A stretch of DNA of 64,000 nucleotides from Streptomyces sp. LUP47B (GTDB lineage Bacteria > Actinomycetota > Actinomycetes > Streptomycetales > Streptomycetaceae): contig NZ_MJAH01000002.1 in NCBI RefSeq assembly GCF_001746295.1, positions 259,485 to 323,484 of the forward strand. The letters are read 5' to 3'. The notes below the pieces were generated by a model. That model was not told the DNA's origin, searched no databases, and saw nothing but the letters and a program-made list of their open reading frames with translations. Positions 1-8,288 of this stretch are shown one piece after another; the stretch's first letter is position 1, and each line of letters begins with the position of its first letter. The translations under genes and the position numbers were made by a program.

Positions 1-765
1 GGGGGCGTACGAACCGGTCGGGCTCAGCGGGCCGCGGCGGGTCCAGGGACCGCGGAGCCGGGGGGCCGTCCATGCCTCGAAGCGGCGCGTCGAGCCGATC
101 GAACCGATCAGCAACCAGCTGCCGTCGTCGAGGCGTTCCAGGACCGGGCACTCCAACTCGTCCACGTCGCCAGGTGAGATGAGCGGGGGCCGCACGTTCC
201 AGTGCTCCAGGTCGTCCGAAGTCGCCCACGCCACACAGCCGCTGGACTCGACCGGCAGGGCGGCGTCGGCGGCGCAGACCACCATGACCCAGCCGTCCGA
301 CTCGTCGTCGCGTACGACGAACGGGTCGCGCCAGCCCATGCGTTCGCCGGTGCGGTACCACCGCGCGTCCGCCTCGACGACCGGCCCGGTGCCGTGGCGC
401 CGCCAGCCGGTGCCGTCCGTGCGGTCCGAGTACGCCAGCCCGACCGACTGCAGTGGCCAGCCGCCGGGGGTGAGAGCGGAGACGCCCGTGTAGAACATCG
501 CCATGCCGTTGCCGTGGCGGACGGGGTGCATGGTCCACACCGCCTGCTGGTCGAAGCGGCCGGGCAGACCGTTGCCGAAGGCGGTGCCCTCCGGCTTCCA
601 GCGGACCAGGTCGGTGGACGTGGCCCTGCCGTACGACGTCTCCATCCTCAGGTGGTCGAACTCGGCCGTCCACGGGCCCTGCAGGTGCAGCACCGCGTAG
701 GTGCCGTCGTCGTCGCGGAGCAGGGCGAAGTCGTTCACGCAGAGGCCGGGCGGGGCGTATCGCAT
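1..765 (-). CDS. GH32-like glycoside hydrolase, 3' end beyond window
   Basis: The leftward frame from ATG 765 is open to the window edge (255 residues seen). It shows the spaced signature of the GH32 five-bladed propeller: an Asn-Asp pair at residues 11-12 in the position of the WMNDPNG nucleophile, RDP at 146-148, and ECP with the presumed acid/base Glu at 205. GH32 enzymes hydrolyse beta-fructosides (sucrose, levan, inulin). No signal peptide is seen, so it is probably cytoplasmic and acts on imported oligosaccharides. AGGAA lies 7 nt before the start. It diverges from the LacI gene and shares its operator region, so it is probably repressed with the transporter. GH43/GH68 share the fold, so the exact family is less certain than the clan. 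Confidence 0.65.
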   Translation of the reverse strand, partial: MRYAPPGLCVNDFALLRDDDGTYAVLHLQGPWTAEFDHLRMETSYGRATSTDLVRWKPEGTAFGNGLPGRFDQQAVWTMHPVRHGNGMAMFYTGVSALTPGGWPLQSVGLAYSDRTDGTGWRRHGTGPVVEADARWYRTGERMGWRDPFVVRDDESDGWVMVVCAADAALPVESSGCVAWATSDDLEHWNVRPPLISPGDVDELECPVLERLDDGSWLLIGSIGSTRRFEAWTAPRLRGPWTRRGPLSPTGSYAP

Positions 766-789
766 GCACAGTTCCTGTCGGCTCGCAGC

Positions 790-805
790 GCGCAAACGCG
801 TGCGC
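790..805. promoter_or_regulatory. LacI-type operator 1
   Basis: The imperfect palindrome GCGCAAACGCGTGCGC lies just upstream of the leftward hydrolase gene. Its 14-nt core CGCAAACGCGTGCG (791-804) differs by one base from a second site at 858-871. Central CG and AAACG half-sites are typical of LacI/GalR operators. The adjacent LacI regulator is the probable ligand, which is an inference from position. Confidence 0.6.
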
Positions 806-857
806 TGACCATTGACCCAGAAGGTCTCGCTTGAGAATCGGGCCCAGTAAAACTGAA

Positions 858-871
858 CGCAAACGCTTGCG
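858..871. promoter_or_regulatory. LacI-type operator 2
   Basis: CGCAAACGCTTGCG is a near-palindrome, 67 bp from the matching site at 791-804 and about 75 bp before the LacI start. Paired sites flanking a divergent promoter region fit autoregulation and control of the hydrolase, possibly with looping. Confidence 0.6.
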
Positions 872-945
872 CAACAAGGAGGCCGGGTTTACGGTCGCGT
901 CACCTCCAGATCACACCGACGTGAAACCGACGGGAGAAATGCGCT

Positions 946-1965
946 GTGACCGTCAGCATCACCGATGTCGCCCGCGCCGCCGGAGTCTCGGCGTCCACCG
1001 TGTCCCGCGCACTGCGCGGCCGACAGGGGGTGTCCGACGAGGTGCGCGCCCAGATCACGGCCGTCGCCGCGCAGCTCGGATATACGGCGTCCCGTTCGGC
1101 GTCCAGCCTGGCCAGCGGGCGCACCTTCACCATCGGCGTGCTGGTCCCGTATGTGGGCCGCTGGTTCTTCGGCACCGTGCTGGACTCCGCCGAGCACGTG
1201 TTCAGCGCCGCCGGGTACGACGTCCTGCTGTACAACCTGGGCTCGCCCGAGACACGCAAGCGCTTCTTCACCAGGATGCCGGTCCGCAAGCGGGTGGACG
1301 CGCTGCTGTCGCTGGTCATTCCCGACGACGAGGAGTCGGCCGCACTGCGCTCCCTTGGGGTGCCGCTGGCCAGCACGGTCGGCGGCGCCCGGCCCGGCTT
1401 CACCGTGGTCGGCATCGACGACCGGGCCGGTACGGAGAGCGCCGTACGGCATCTGGTGAACCTCGGCCACCGCCGGATCGGCATGATCAGCGGGTCCAGC
1501 GGGCCGCAGCACTGGACCACGCCCATCGCGCGACGCCAGGCGTACCTGGACGTGCTGGCCGAGGCCGGGATCGAGCACGATCCGGCCCTGGAGGCGGACG
1601 GCGACTACACCGTCGAGGGCGGCGAGCGGGCCATGACCGAACTGCTGGCCGCCTCCCGGCCGCCGACGGCGGTGTTCGCCCAGTCCGACGAGATGGCGAT
1701 GGGCGCGCTGCGCGCCCTGCGGCGGCACCGGCTGAAGGTGCCGGACGACGTGTCCGTCGTCGGCTTCGACGATCACGAGCTCGCCGACGTGATCGGACTG
1801 ACCACCGTCGCCCAGCCGGTGGCCGGCCAGGGCGCCGAGGCCGCCCGGCTGCTGCTGCGGCAGCTCGACGAGCCGGGCACCGGCGCACCCGGGCACGTGC
1901 AGATGCCCATCCGTCTCGTCCTGCGCGAGACGACCGCCCCGCCGCGCCCGCGCGGACCTCAGTGA
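946..1965 (+). CDS. LacI family transcriptional regulator
   Basis: A 339-residue repressor starting at GTG 946, with GACGGGAGA 9-16 nt before it. The N-terminal helix-turn-helix (residues about 4-25, ITDVARAAGVSASTVSRAL) is a canonical LacI headpiece, followed by the hinge and a periplasmic-binding-protein-like sugar sensor domain (from about residue 60). It probably senses an imported sugar or its phosphate and controls the divergent hydrolase and the downstream ABC transporter. Two LacI-type operators upstream support autoregulation. The transporter gene starts 94 nt after its stop and may be co-transcribed. Confidence 0.93.
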   Translation: MTVSITDVARAAGVSASTVSRALRGRQGVSDEVRAQITAVAAQLGYTASRSASSLASGRTFTIGVLVPYVGRWFFGTVLDSAEHVFSAAGYDVLLYNLGSPETRKRFFTRMPVRKRVDALLSLVIPDDEESAALRSLGVPLASTVGGARPGFTVVGIDDRAGTESAVRHLVNLGHRRIGMISGSSGPQHWTTPIARRQAYLDVLAEAGIEHDPALEADGDYTVEGGERAMTELLAASRPPTAVFAQSDEMAMGALRALRRHRLKVPDDVSVVGFDDHELADVIGLTTVAQPVAGQGAEAARLLLRQLDEPGTGAPGHVQMPIRLVLRETTAPPRPRGPQ

Positions 1966-2059
1966 CCCCTCCGCGGCCGTCAGGCCCCGAGGCCCCCACG
2001 CCCCACGCCGGAAAGCGCCGGCGCACTTCGAAACCCTCGCACCGCACGGAGGCACATCC

Positions 2060-3400
2060 ATGAGCTCGACCAGCAGAAGGTACCGCCGCACGGCCTGTAC
2101 GAGCCTCGCCCTCGTCCTGCCCCTCGCCGCCCTGGCCGCCTGCGGCGGCGGCAGCGGTGGCGCCTCCGCCGACGCGGGCAGCGGCACGGGCACGATCAGT
2201 GTCTGGGCCCACCAGGGCCAGAAGAGCGAGGACACCGCCCTGCAGAACGCGGTGAAGTCCTTCAACTCCTCACAGAGCAGGATCAAGGTCGAGCTGAAGC
2301 TCGTCCCCGGCAACGACTACACCAAGACCATCACCGCCACCGACGCTTCCCAGCTGCCGGACGTGATGGAGTTCGACGGGCCGACCATGGCGAACTTCGT
2401 CTACAACAAGAAGCTCGCCGCGATCGACTCGTACGTCTCCGCCAAGACCCTGGGCAACGCCACCGACGCGAGCAAGGCGCAGGGCGAGATCGACGGCAAG
2501 CACTACGGCCTGGGCATGTACGACTCCGGGCTCGGCGTCTACGGCAACAAGAAGCTGCTGGACGCGGCCGGCGTGAAGTACCCGACGGGCCTGTCCGACG
2601 ACTGGACCGCGGACCGGTTCACCGCCGCGCTCAAGGCGCTGAAGGCCAAGGACTCCGACGGCAAGGTCGTCGACTTCCAGGAGAACAACGGCCTCGCCAC
2701 CGAGTGGGGTACGTACGGCTTCTCCCCGATCGTCTGGTCGGCCGGCGGCTCCCTGCTCAAGGACGGCAAGGCGGAGGGCGCCCTCGACGCCCCGGCCGTG
2801 GTCTCGGCCATGAAGACCTTCCAGTCCTGGAAGACGTACACCGACCCCAACACCGACGGCAACGCCTTCGCCAAGGGCCGCGTCGCCCTCAGCTGGGTCG
2901 GCCACTGGATGTACCCCGCCTACAGCAAGGCACTCGGCAGCGACCTCGTCGTCCTTCCCCTGCCGGACTTCGGCAACGGCCCCAAGTCGGGCCAGGGTTC
3001 GTGGGCCTGGGGCATAGGGGCCGGCACCAAGAACGCCAAGGCGGCCGGCGCCTTCCTCGACTACCTCATGAACGACACCAACGTCACCGCCATGACGACG
3101 GCCAACGGAGCCCCGCCCGCGACGAAGACCGCCCTCGCCGCCAGCCCCCTGTACAAGCCGGGCGGCCCGCTCCAGCTCTTCGCCGACCAGCTCGCCAAGC
3201 CCTGCGGGGACAGCGACATCACCCGGTCCTGCGTCGCCGTCACCCGCCCGGTCACGGCCGGATACCCGACGGTCACCGCCAAGTTCAGCGACGCCCTGAA
3301 CTCGATCTACGGCGGCGCCGACCCGAAGAGCGCGCTGGCCAAGGCGGCCCGCTCCATCGACCAGGACTTCTCCGACAACGCCGGATACAAGATCCCGTAG
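2060..3400 (+). CDS. ABC sugar transporter, substrate-binding lipoprotein
   Basis: A 446-residue extracellular solute-binding protein (family 1, maltose/oligosaccharide type). An Arg-rich n-region and hydrophobic stretch lead to the lipobox LAAC with the lipidated Cys at 28, followed by a Gly/Ser-rich tether. The Arg-Arg pair at residues 6-7 could also support Tat export. It delivers sugar to the two permeases encoded directly downstream. No ATPase gene lies in the cluster. In Streptomyces such importers often share the MsiK ATPase, so that partner is inferred. The neighbouring GH32-like gene suggests a fructo-oligosaccharide substrate. Confidence 0.93.
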   Translation: MSSTSRRYRRTACTSLALVLPLAALAACGGGSGGASADAGSGTGTISVWAHQGQKSEDTALQNAVKSFNSSQSRIKVELKLVPGNDYTKTITATDASQLPDVMEFDGPTMANFVYNKKLAAIDSYVSAKTLGNATDASKAQGEIDGKHYGLGMYDSGLGVYGNKKLLDAAGVKYPTGLSDDWTADRFTAALKALKAKDSDGKVVDFQENNGLATEWGTYGFSPIVWSAGGSLLKDGKAEGALDAPAVVSAMKTFQSWKTYTDPNTDGNAFAKGRVALSWVGHWMYPAYSKALGSDLVVLPLPDFGNGPKSGQGSWAWGIGAGTKNAKAAGAFLDYLMNDTNVTAMTTANGAPPATKTALAASPLYKPGGPLQLFADQLAKPCGDSDITRSCVAVTRPVTAGYPTVTAKFSDALNSIYGGADPKSALAKAARSIDQDFSDNAGYKIP

Positions 3401-3464
3401 GACCGTGTCGGCCGCGGCGGGCACGCGCAGACGCTGCCCGCCGCGCCGGGAACAGGACCCACCC

Positions 3465-4505
3465 GTGAAGACAGTGGAACCAGTGGACCCCTTGGACCCC
3501 GCGCCCGCCGCGGCCCCCGACCGGGAGCACAGCCCGCCCATGACCTCCGTGCAAACCGCCCGGTCGACAACCCGGTCGACACGATCCGGGCCCCAGAAAA
3601 GGCCAAGGAACCGCGACTGGCTGCACGGACTGCTGATGTCCGCGCCCGCCGTCGCCGGGCTCGTCGCCTTCGTCGGCATCCCGTTCGGCTACGCCGTCGT
3701 CCTCTCCTTCTACAACGTGCGCCTCGGGTCGCCCCTGGCCCCCTCGTTCTTCGGCCTGGAGCAGTACCGGCGGCTGTTCACCGACCCTGACCTGTCGGGC
3801 CCGTTCCTGCGGGCCCTGCTGAACAACCTGACGTTCGCCGTCGTCGTCGTACCGCTTCAGACGGGCCTGGCGCTGGCGCTGGCGATCCTGCTCAACCGCA
3901 AGCTCAAGGCCATCGGCTTCTTCCGTTCCCTCTTCTTCATGCCGGTCGTCTTCCCCATGACGCTGGTCGCCGTGATCTGGCGGCTCATCCTCGCCCGCAG
4001 CGACCAGGGCCTGCTCAACTCCGCGCTGCACGCGGTGAGTTTCGGCAACTGGGGCGCCTTCGACTGGCTCGGCGACTCCGCCACCGCCATGGCCTCGGTG
4101 ATCGTGCTGTCGGTATGGCAGGGCGTCGGCTTCCAGATGGTCATCCTGCTGGCCGGCCTCCAGCAGATCCCCGGCGAGCTCTACGAGGCCGCCGAACTCG
4201 ACCGGGCCACGGCCTGGCAGCAGTTCCGGCATGTCACGCTGCCCGGCATCCGCGGCACGCTCGTCTTCGTCGCCATGCTCACCTCGGTGCTGTCCTTCCG
4301 GGTCTTCGACCAGGTGTACGTCCTCATCCACGGCGGCGGTCTCGACGAGGACGCCACCCGGACGGTCATGTACCAGGCCGTCACCACCGCCTTCGACCAG
4401 AACAACATCGGCCAGGCGTCCGCGATCACCGTCGTGTTCTTCCTGATCGTCGTCGCCCTGACCCTCATCCAGCGCCGCGTCGTCCGGCCCGACAACGAGG
4501 ACTGA
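3465..4505 (+). CDS. ABC sugar transporter permease (MalF type)
   Basis: An integral membrane permease of 346 residues from GTG 3465, which has CAGGA 7 nt upstream. An in-frame GTG at 3405 is possible but lacks a spaced ribosome site, and its extra residues are low-complexity. Six transmembrane segments are evident. The cytoplasmic EAA loop (EAAELDRATAWQQFRHVTLP) that docks on the ATPase is intact. It forms the channel with the next gene and receives substrate from the preceding lipoprotein. Confidence 0.92.
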   Translation: MKTVEPVDPLDPAPAAAPDREHSPPMTSVQTARSTTRSTRSGPQKRPRNRDWLHGLLMSAPAVAGLVAFVGIPFGYAVVLSFYNVRLGSPLAPSFFGLEQYRRLFTDPDLSGPFLRALLNNLTFAVVVVPLQTGLALALAILLNRKLKAIGFFRSLFFMPVVFPMTLVAVIWRLILARSDQGLLNSALHAVSFGNWGAFDWLGDSATAMASVIVLSVWQGVGFQMVILLAGLQQIPGELYEAAELDRATAWQQFRHVTLPGIRGTLVFVAMLTSVLSFRVFDQVYVLIHGGGLDEDATRTVMYQAVTTAFDQNNIGQASAITVVFFLIVVALTLIQRRVVRPDNED

Positions 4506-4512
4506 CCCCACC

Positions 4513-5355
4513 ATGGCCACGACCCGCGTGCCCCTGCGCCGCTTCGCCGACTACACCGTCCTGGGCGTCCTGGCGTTCATCTTCGTGCTGCCCGTCCTGT
4601 ATCTGCTCCTCGGCAGTCTCAAGCCCTCCGACGAAGTACTGAACGGCCTGAGCGGCTTCCTCCCCACCCACCTGTCCTTCGACAACTACGCACACGTCCT
4701 CGACGCCCTGAACTCCGACAGCACCGGCTACTTCTGGCGCTTCATGGGCGTCTCGCTGCTGGTCGCGTTCGTGGTGGTCACGGGCGGCCTGTTCGTCAAC
4801 TCGACGGCCGCGTACGGAATGTCACGGCTGAAGTGGCGGGGCAGGGAGGCGGTCTTCACGCTCGTCCTGCTGCTGATGCTGGTCCCGTTCGAGTCGGTGG
4901 CCGTGCCGCTGTTCTACATGTTCAACGAGCAGCGCAACACGATCTACATCCAGGCGATCCCGTTCGTGGCCAACGCCTTCTCGGTCTACCAGTTCCACAC
5001 GTTCTTCCGCTCGATCCCGCCGAGCATCGAGGAGGCGGCCCGGCTGGACGGCGCGGGTCCGTGGCGCACCTTCTTCGCGATCATCGTCCCGATGAGCAAA
5101 CCGGTCTTCGCCTCCGTCGCGATCCTGACCTTCCTCACCCAGTGGGGCTCCTTCCTGTGGCCGGTCCTGATGGTCTCCGACCCCTCCGTCCGCCCGCTCC
5201 CGCTGGAGATGAGCGTCTTCCAGGGCCAGCAGCCGCCGGACTGGGGCCAGATCCTCGCCTTCGGCGTCCTTCTCGTCCTGCCCGTCCTGGTGATCTTCGC
5301 GTTCTTCCAGCGCTGGTTCGTCCAGGGGGTCGCCGGCTCCGCGGTCAAGGGCTGA
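4513..5355 (+). CDS. ABC sugar transporter permease (MalG type)
   Basis: The second permease, 280 residues, starts 7 nt after the first stops. It has about six transmembrane segments and the EAA loop EEAARLDGAGPWRTFFAIIVP. This is the last gene of the sugar operon. The next 350 bases hold no gene. Confidence 0.93.
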   Translation: MATTRVPLRRFADYTVLGVLAFIFVLPVLYLLLGSLKPSDEVLNGLSGFLPTHLSFDNYAHVLDALNSDSTGYFWRFMGVSLLVAFVVVTGGLFVNSTAAYGMSRLKWRGREAVFTLVLLLMLVPFESVAVPLFYMFNEQRNTIYIQAIPFVANAFSVYQFHTFFRSIPPSIEEAARLDGAGPWRTFFAIIVPMSKPVFASVAILTFLTQWGSFLWPVLMVSDPSVRPLPLEMSVFQGQQPPDWGQILAFGVLLVLPVLVIFAFFQRWFVQGVAGSAVKG

Positions 5356-5706
5356 GCGAAGGACGGTCGGCGTGCTGGGTGGAGGACGGCCTCAGGGCCT
5401 CTCCGGTGGATCGTGCCGACGTCGCGGGGTCTGGCACGCACTCCCCAGAGGGGCCGGCGGCGTTGCCGTCACTCTCGGCTTCGCTCAAGCAGGGCCCCCT
5501 TGACCCCGCTCACCTGCGCTGATCAGGCGCCGTTGCTTGCAGTCGGCCTGATCCGCCGGACAGGCCCTAGTCCCGGGGTACTAGCGGGCCCCACCGGATT
5601 CGGTTCCGCGGTACGGGGTGGTCGCCCGGTACCGCTCCTAGGTTGAGATCGCGGGTCAGTCAGGACCGGCTCACCCAATGATCTCTTCTCCTGGTGGGAG
5701 TACTCC
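5356..5706. other. Non-coding interval with possible dispersed repeat and promoter
   Basis: No convincing gene is seen in these 351 bases. The part at about 5385-5505 (CTCCGGTGGATCGTGCCG and onwards, to a segment with CTTCGCTCAAGCAGGGC) resembles, from memory, a sequence that recurs between genes in Streptomyces. The part nearest the MMPL gene holds an inverted repeat (5567-5584) and is the expected promoter region for that gene. Confidence 0.4.
5567..5584. promoter_or_regulatory. Inverted repeat upstream of MMPL gene
   Basis: CTAGTCCCGGGGTACTAG has perfect 5-bp outer arms (CTAGT/ACTAG) around a C/G-symmetric centre. It sits about 120 bp before the MMPL start. A dyad here is a plausible binding site for the NarL-type regulator encoded in the same cluster. 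The link is positional only. Confidence 0.4.
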
Positions 5707-8148
5707 GTGGCCACCTTCCTCTATCGGCTCGGCCGGCTGGCGTTCCGGCGACGACGGGTCGTCGTGATGCTGTGGGTCGCCGTCCTGGCCGCCATCGGCA
5801 TCGGCGCCATGACTGCGCCCGGCACCTCCTCCGGGGCCCTGAGCGTTCCGGGCACCCAGTCGCAGCGGGCGATCGACCTGCTCCAGAAGGAGTTCCCGCA
5901 GGCCTCCGCCGACGGCGCCACCGCACGGGTGGTATTCGAGGCGCCCAGCGGACAGCAGCTCACCTCCGCCGCCAACAAGGCCGAGGTCGAGTCCCTGGTG
6001 GCGAAGCTGGAGAAGTCGCCGCAGGTGTCCGGCGTCACCGATCCCTTCAGCAGCGGCCTGGTCAGCAGGTCCGGCACCATCGCCTACACCCAGGTGTCCT
6101 ACAAGGTCGCCCAGGCCGACGTCAGCGGCGCGGCCCACGCCGTCCAGACCGAGGTCGTCGCCCAGGGCGAGAAGGCGGGCCTGAAGGTGAGCCTGGGCGG
6201 CAACGCCGTCGAGAACAAGGCCACCAGCAAGGCGGCCGAGCTGATCGGCGTCGGGGTCGCCGCCGTCGTCCTCGTGATCACCTTCGGCTCGATGATCGCG
6301 GCCGGACTGCCCCTGCTCACCGCGATCCTCGGGGTGGCCGCGGCCGTCCTGTCCGTCACGCTCGCCACGCACTTCTTCGACCTGGCCTCGTCCTCCACGA
6401 CCCTCGCGCTGATGCTGGGCCTGGCCGTCGCCATCGACTACGCCCTGTTCATCGTCTCCCGCTACCGCAACGAGATCCGCGACGGCCACGACCCCGAGGA
6501 AGCGTGCGGACGTGCCCTGGGCACCGCCGGGTCGGCGGTCGTCTTCGCCGGCCTGACCGTGATCGTCGCGCTGAGCGGCCTGAGCGTCATCGGCATCGGC
6601 ATGCTCACCTCCATGGGGCTGGCCTCCGCCTTCGCCGTCGCCGTCGCCGTGATCATCGCGCTGACCCTGTTGCCCGCCGTCGTCGGCTTCGCCGGCCCGC
6701 GGATCATGAACGGCACGCTGCACACCCGCCGTATGAAGGCGCTGGAGCGCGGCGAGGGCGAGTCGATGGGCGTGCGCTGGGCGAGGTTCGTCACCCGCAA
6801 CCCGGTCAAGGTGCTCGCGGTTTCGGTGGCCGGCCTCGCCCTGCTGGCCATCCCCACGATGTCCCTGAAGATGGCCCTGAACGACGACTCCGGAAAGCCC
6901 CCCGGCAGCACCCAGCGCATCGCCTACGACACCCTCAGCAAGGGCTTCGGGCCGGGCTTCAACGGACCGCTCACCGTGGTCGTCGACGCCCGCGGCAGCG
7001 ACGATCCCAAGGCGGCCGCCCAGGACACGTACACCATGCTGAGCAAGCTGGACGACGTCGCGGCCGTCCGTCCCCCCTCCTTCAACCAGGCCGGCGACGT
7101 GGCCCTGCTCGGCGCCGTCCCCAAGAGCGCCCCCACCAGCGAGGCCACCAAGGACCTCGTGGGCGAGATCCGCGACCACGGCACCGCCCTGCACCAGGAA
7201 TCCGGTGCCGACCTGATGGTCACCGGCCTGACCGCCGTCAACATCGACGTCAGCACCAAACTCTCCGACGCTCTCATCCCCTACCTGGCCATCGTCGTCG
7301 GCCTGGCCCTGATCCTGCTCCTGCTGGTCTTCCGGTCGATCGTGATCCCGCTCAAGGCTGCCCTGGGCTTCCTGCTCAGCGTCGTCTCGACCCTCGGGGT
7401 CCTGGTCGCGGTCTTCCAGTGGGGCTGGCTCAAGGACGTCTTCGGCGTCGACCAGACCGGGCCCATCGTCAGCCTGCTGCCCATCGTGCTGATCGGCGTG
7501 GTGTTCGGACTCGCCATGGACTACGAGGTCTTCCTCGTCTCCCGGATGCGGGAGGAGTACGTCCACGGCGCTGAACCCACGCAGGCCATCGTGGGGGGAT
7601 TCCGGCACAGCGGGAGGGTGGTCACCGCGGCCGCGGTCATCATGGTCTCCGTCTTCTCCGGATTCCTCCTCGACGACGAGGCGCTGATCAAGTCGATCGG
7701 CCTGGGGCTCGCCGCCGCCGTGTTCTTCGACGCCTTCGTCGTCCGGATGACCATCGTCCCGGCGGTGATGGCCCTGCTCGGCCATCGTTCCTGGACCCTG
7801 CCGAAGTGGCTGGACCGCATCCTGCCCGACGTGGATGTGGAGGGTGAGAAACTGCGCCACGCGCTCGAGGCCGGGCAGCCGGACTCCGCGCCCGAACCCG
7901 TGCTCGCCGGTGTCACCGCAGGATCGGACGGACACAGAATCCCCCACACCTTCGGCGAGCCCCACTCGTCTGGCGCCACGGACACGCCGGTACCGGCCCG
8001 GCAGGCCGCCCCGGAGAAGACACGAGGGCTGTCCAGGCTCAAGCAACGTCTCGCACTGGGCGGCGACGCCACCGCCCCTGCCGACTCGCAGAAGTCGCAG
8101 GCGTCGGCCCGCAGGAAGCCGCTGAGGAACCCGTTGCGCAGGAGTTGA
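5707..8148 (+). CDS. MMPL family (RND) membrane transporter
   Basis: An 813-residue RND-superfamily exporter starting at GTG 5707 with GGGAG 7 nt upstream. The two-fold repeated layout is clear: an N-terminal membrane helix, a large extracytoplasmic loop, six helices, then the same again. The proton-relay Asp-Tyr pairs occur in AIDYALFIVSRYR (first half) and AMDYEVFLVSRMR (second half). The last 90 or so residues are a charged cytoplasmic tail. MMPL proteins export lipids, siderophores or toxic compounds. Here the two-component genes that follow in the same direction suggest induction by a membrane stress or signal. Confidence 0.93.
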   Translation: MATFLYRLGRLAFRRRRVVVMLWVAVLAAIGIGAMTAPGTSSGALSVPGTQSQRAIDLLQKEFPQASADGATARVVFEAPSGQQLTSAANKAEVESLVAKLEKSPQVSGVTDPFSSGLVSRSGTIAYTQVSYKVAQADVSGAAHAVQTEVVAQGEKAGLKVSLGGNAVENKATSKAAELIGVGVAAVVLVITFGSMIAAGLPLLTAILGVAAAVLSVTLATHFFDLASSSTTLALMLGLAVAIDYALFIVSRYRNEIRDGHDPEEACGRALGTAGSAVVFAGLTVIVALSGLSVIGIGMLTSMGLASAFAVAVAVIIALTLLPAVVGFAGPRIMNGTLHTRRMKALERGEGESMGVRWARFVTRNPVKVLAVSVAGLALLAIPTMSLKMALNDDSGKPPGSTQRIAYDTLSKGFGPGFNGPLTVVVDARGSDDPKAAAQDTYTMLSKLDDVAAVRPPSFNQAGDVALLGAVPKSAPTSEATKDLVGEIRDHGTALHQESGADLMVTGLTAVNIDVSTKLSDALIPYLAIVVGLALILLLLVFRSIVIPLKAALGFLLSVVSTLGVLVAVFQWGWLKDVFGVDQTGPIVSLLPIVLIGVVFGLAMDYEVFLVSRMREEYVHGAEPTQAIVGGFRHSGRVVTAAAVIMVSVFSGFLLDDEALIKSIGLGLAAAVFFDAFVVRMTIVPAVMALLGHRSWTLPKWLDRILPDVDVEGEKLRHALEAGQPDSAPEPVLAGVTAGSDGHRIPHTFGEPHSSGATDTPVPARQAAPEKTRGLSRLKQRLALGGDATAPADSQKSQASARRKPLRNPLRRS

Positions 8149-8288
8149 CGAGAGCCGGCCGCAGCACCGGCTTCCGCACCGGCTCCTGACGTGGCGGCCG
8201 ACTCTCACCGGCCGTCGTCCCCGCCCCGCCCGTCGGCCCGATCCCCCCGGGCCGGCGGGCGGCCCGACCCTGCGAAGGGCCTACCACC

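Noticed and set aside
5671..8208. 845-codon open frame on the minus strand opposite the MMPL gene
   Set aside because: It is rich in Gly/Asp/His low-complexity sequence, has no recognisable domain, and lies wholly antisense to a clear MMPL transporter. Long antisense frames are expected at this GC content.
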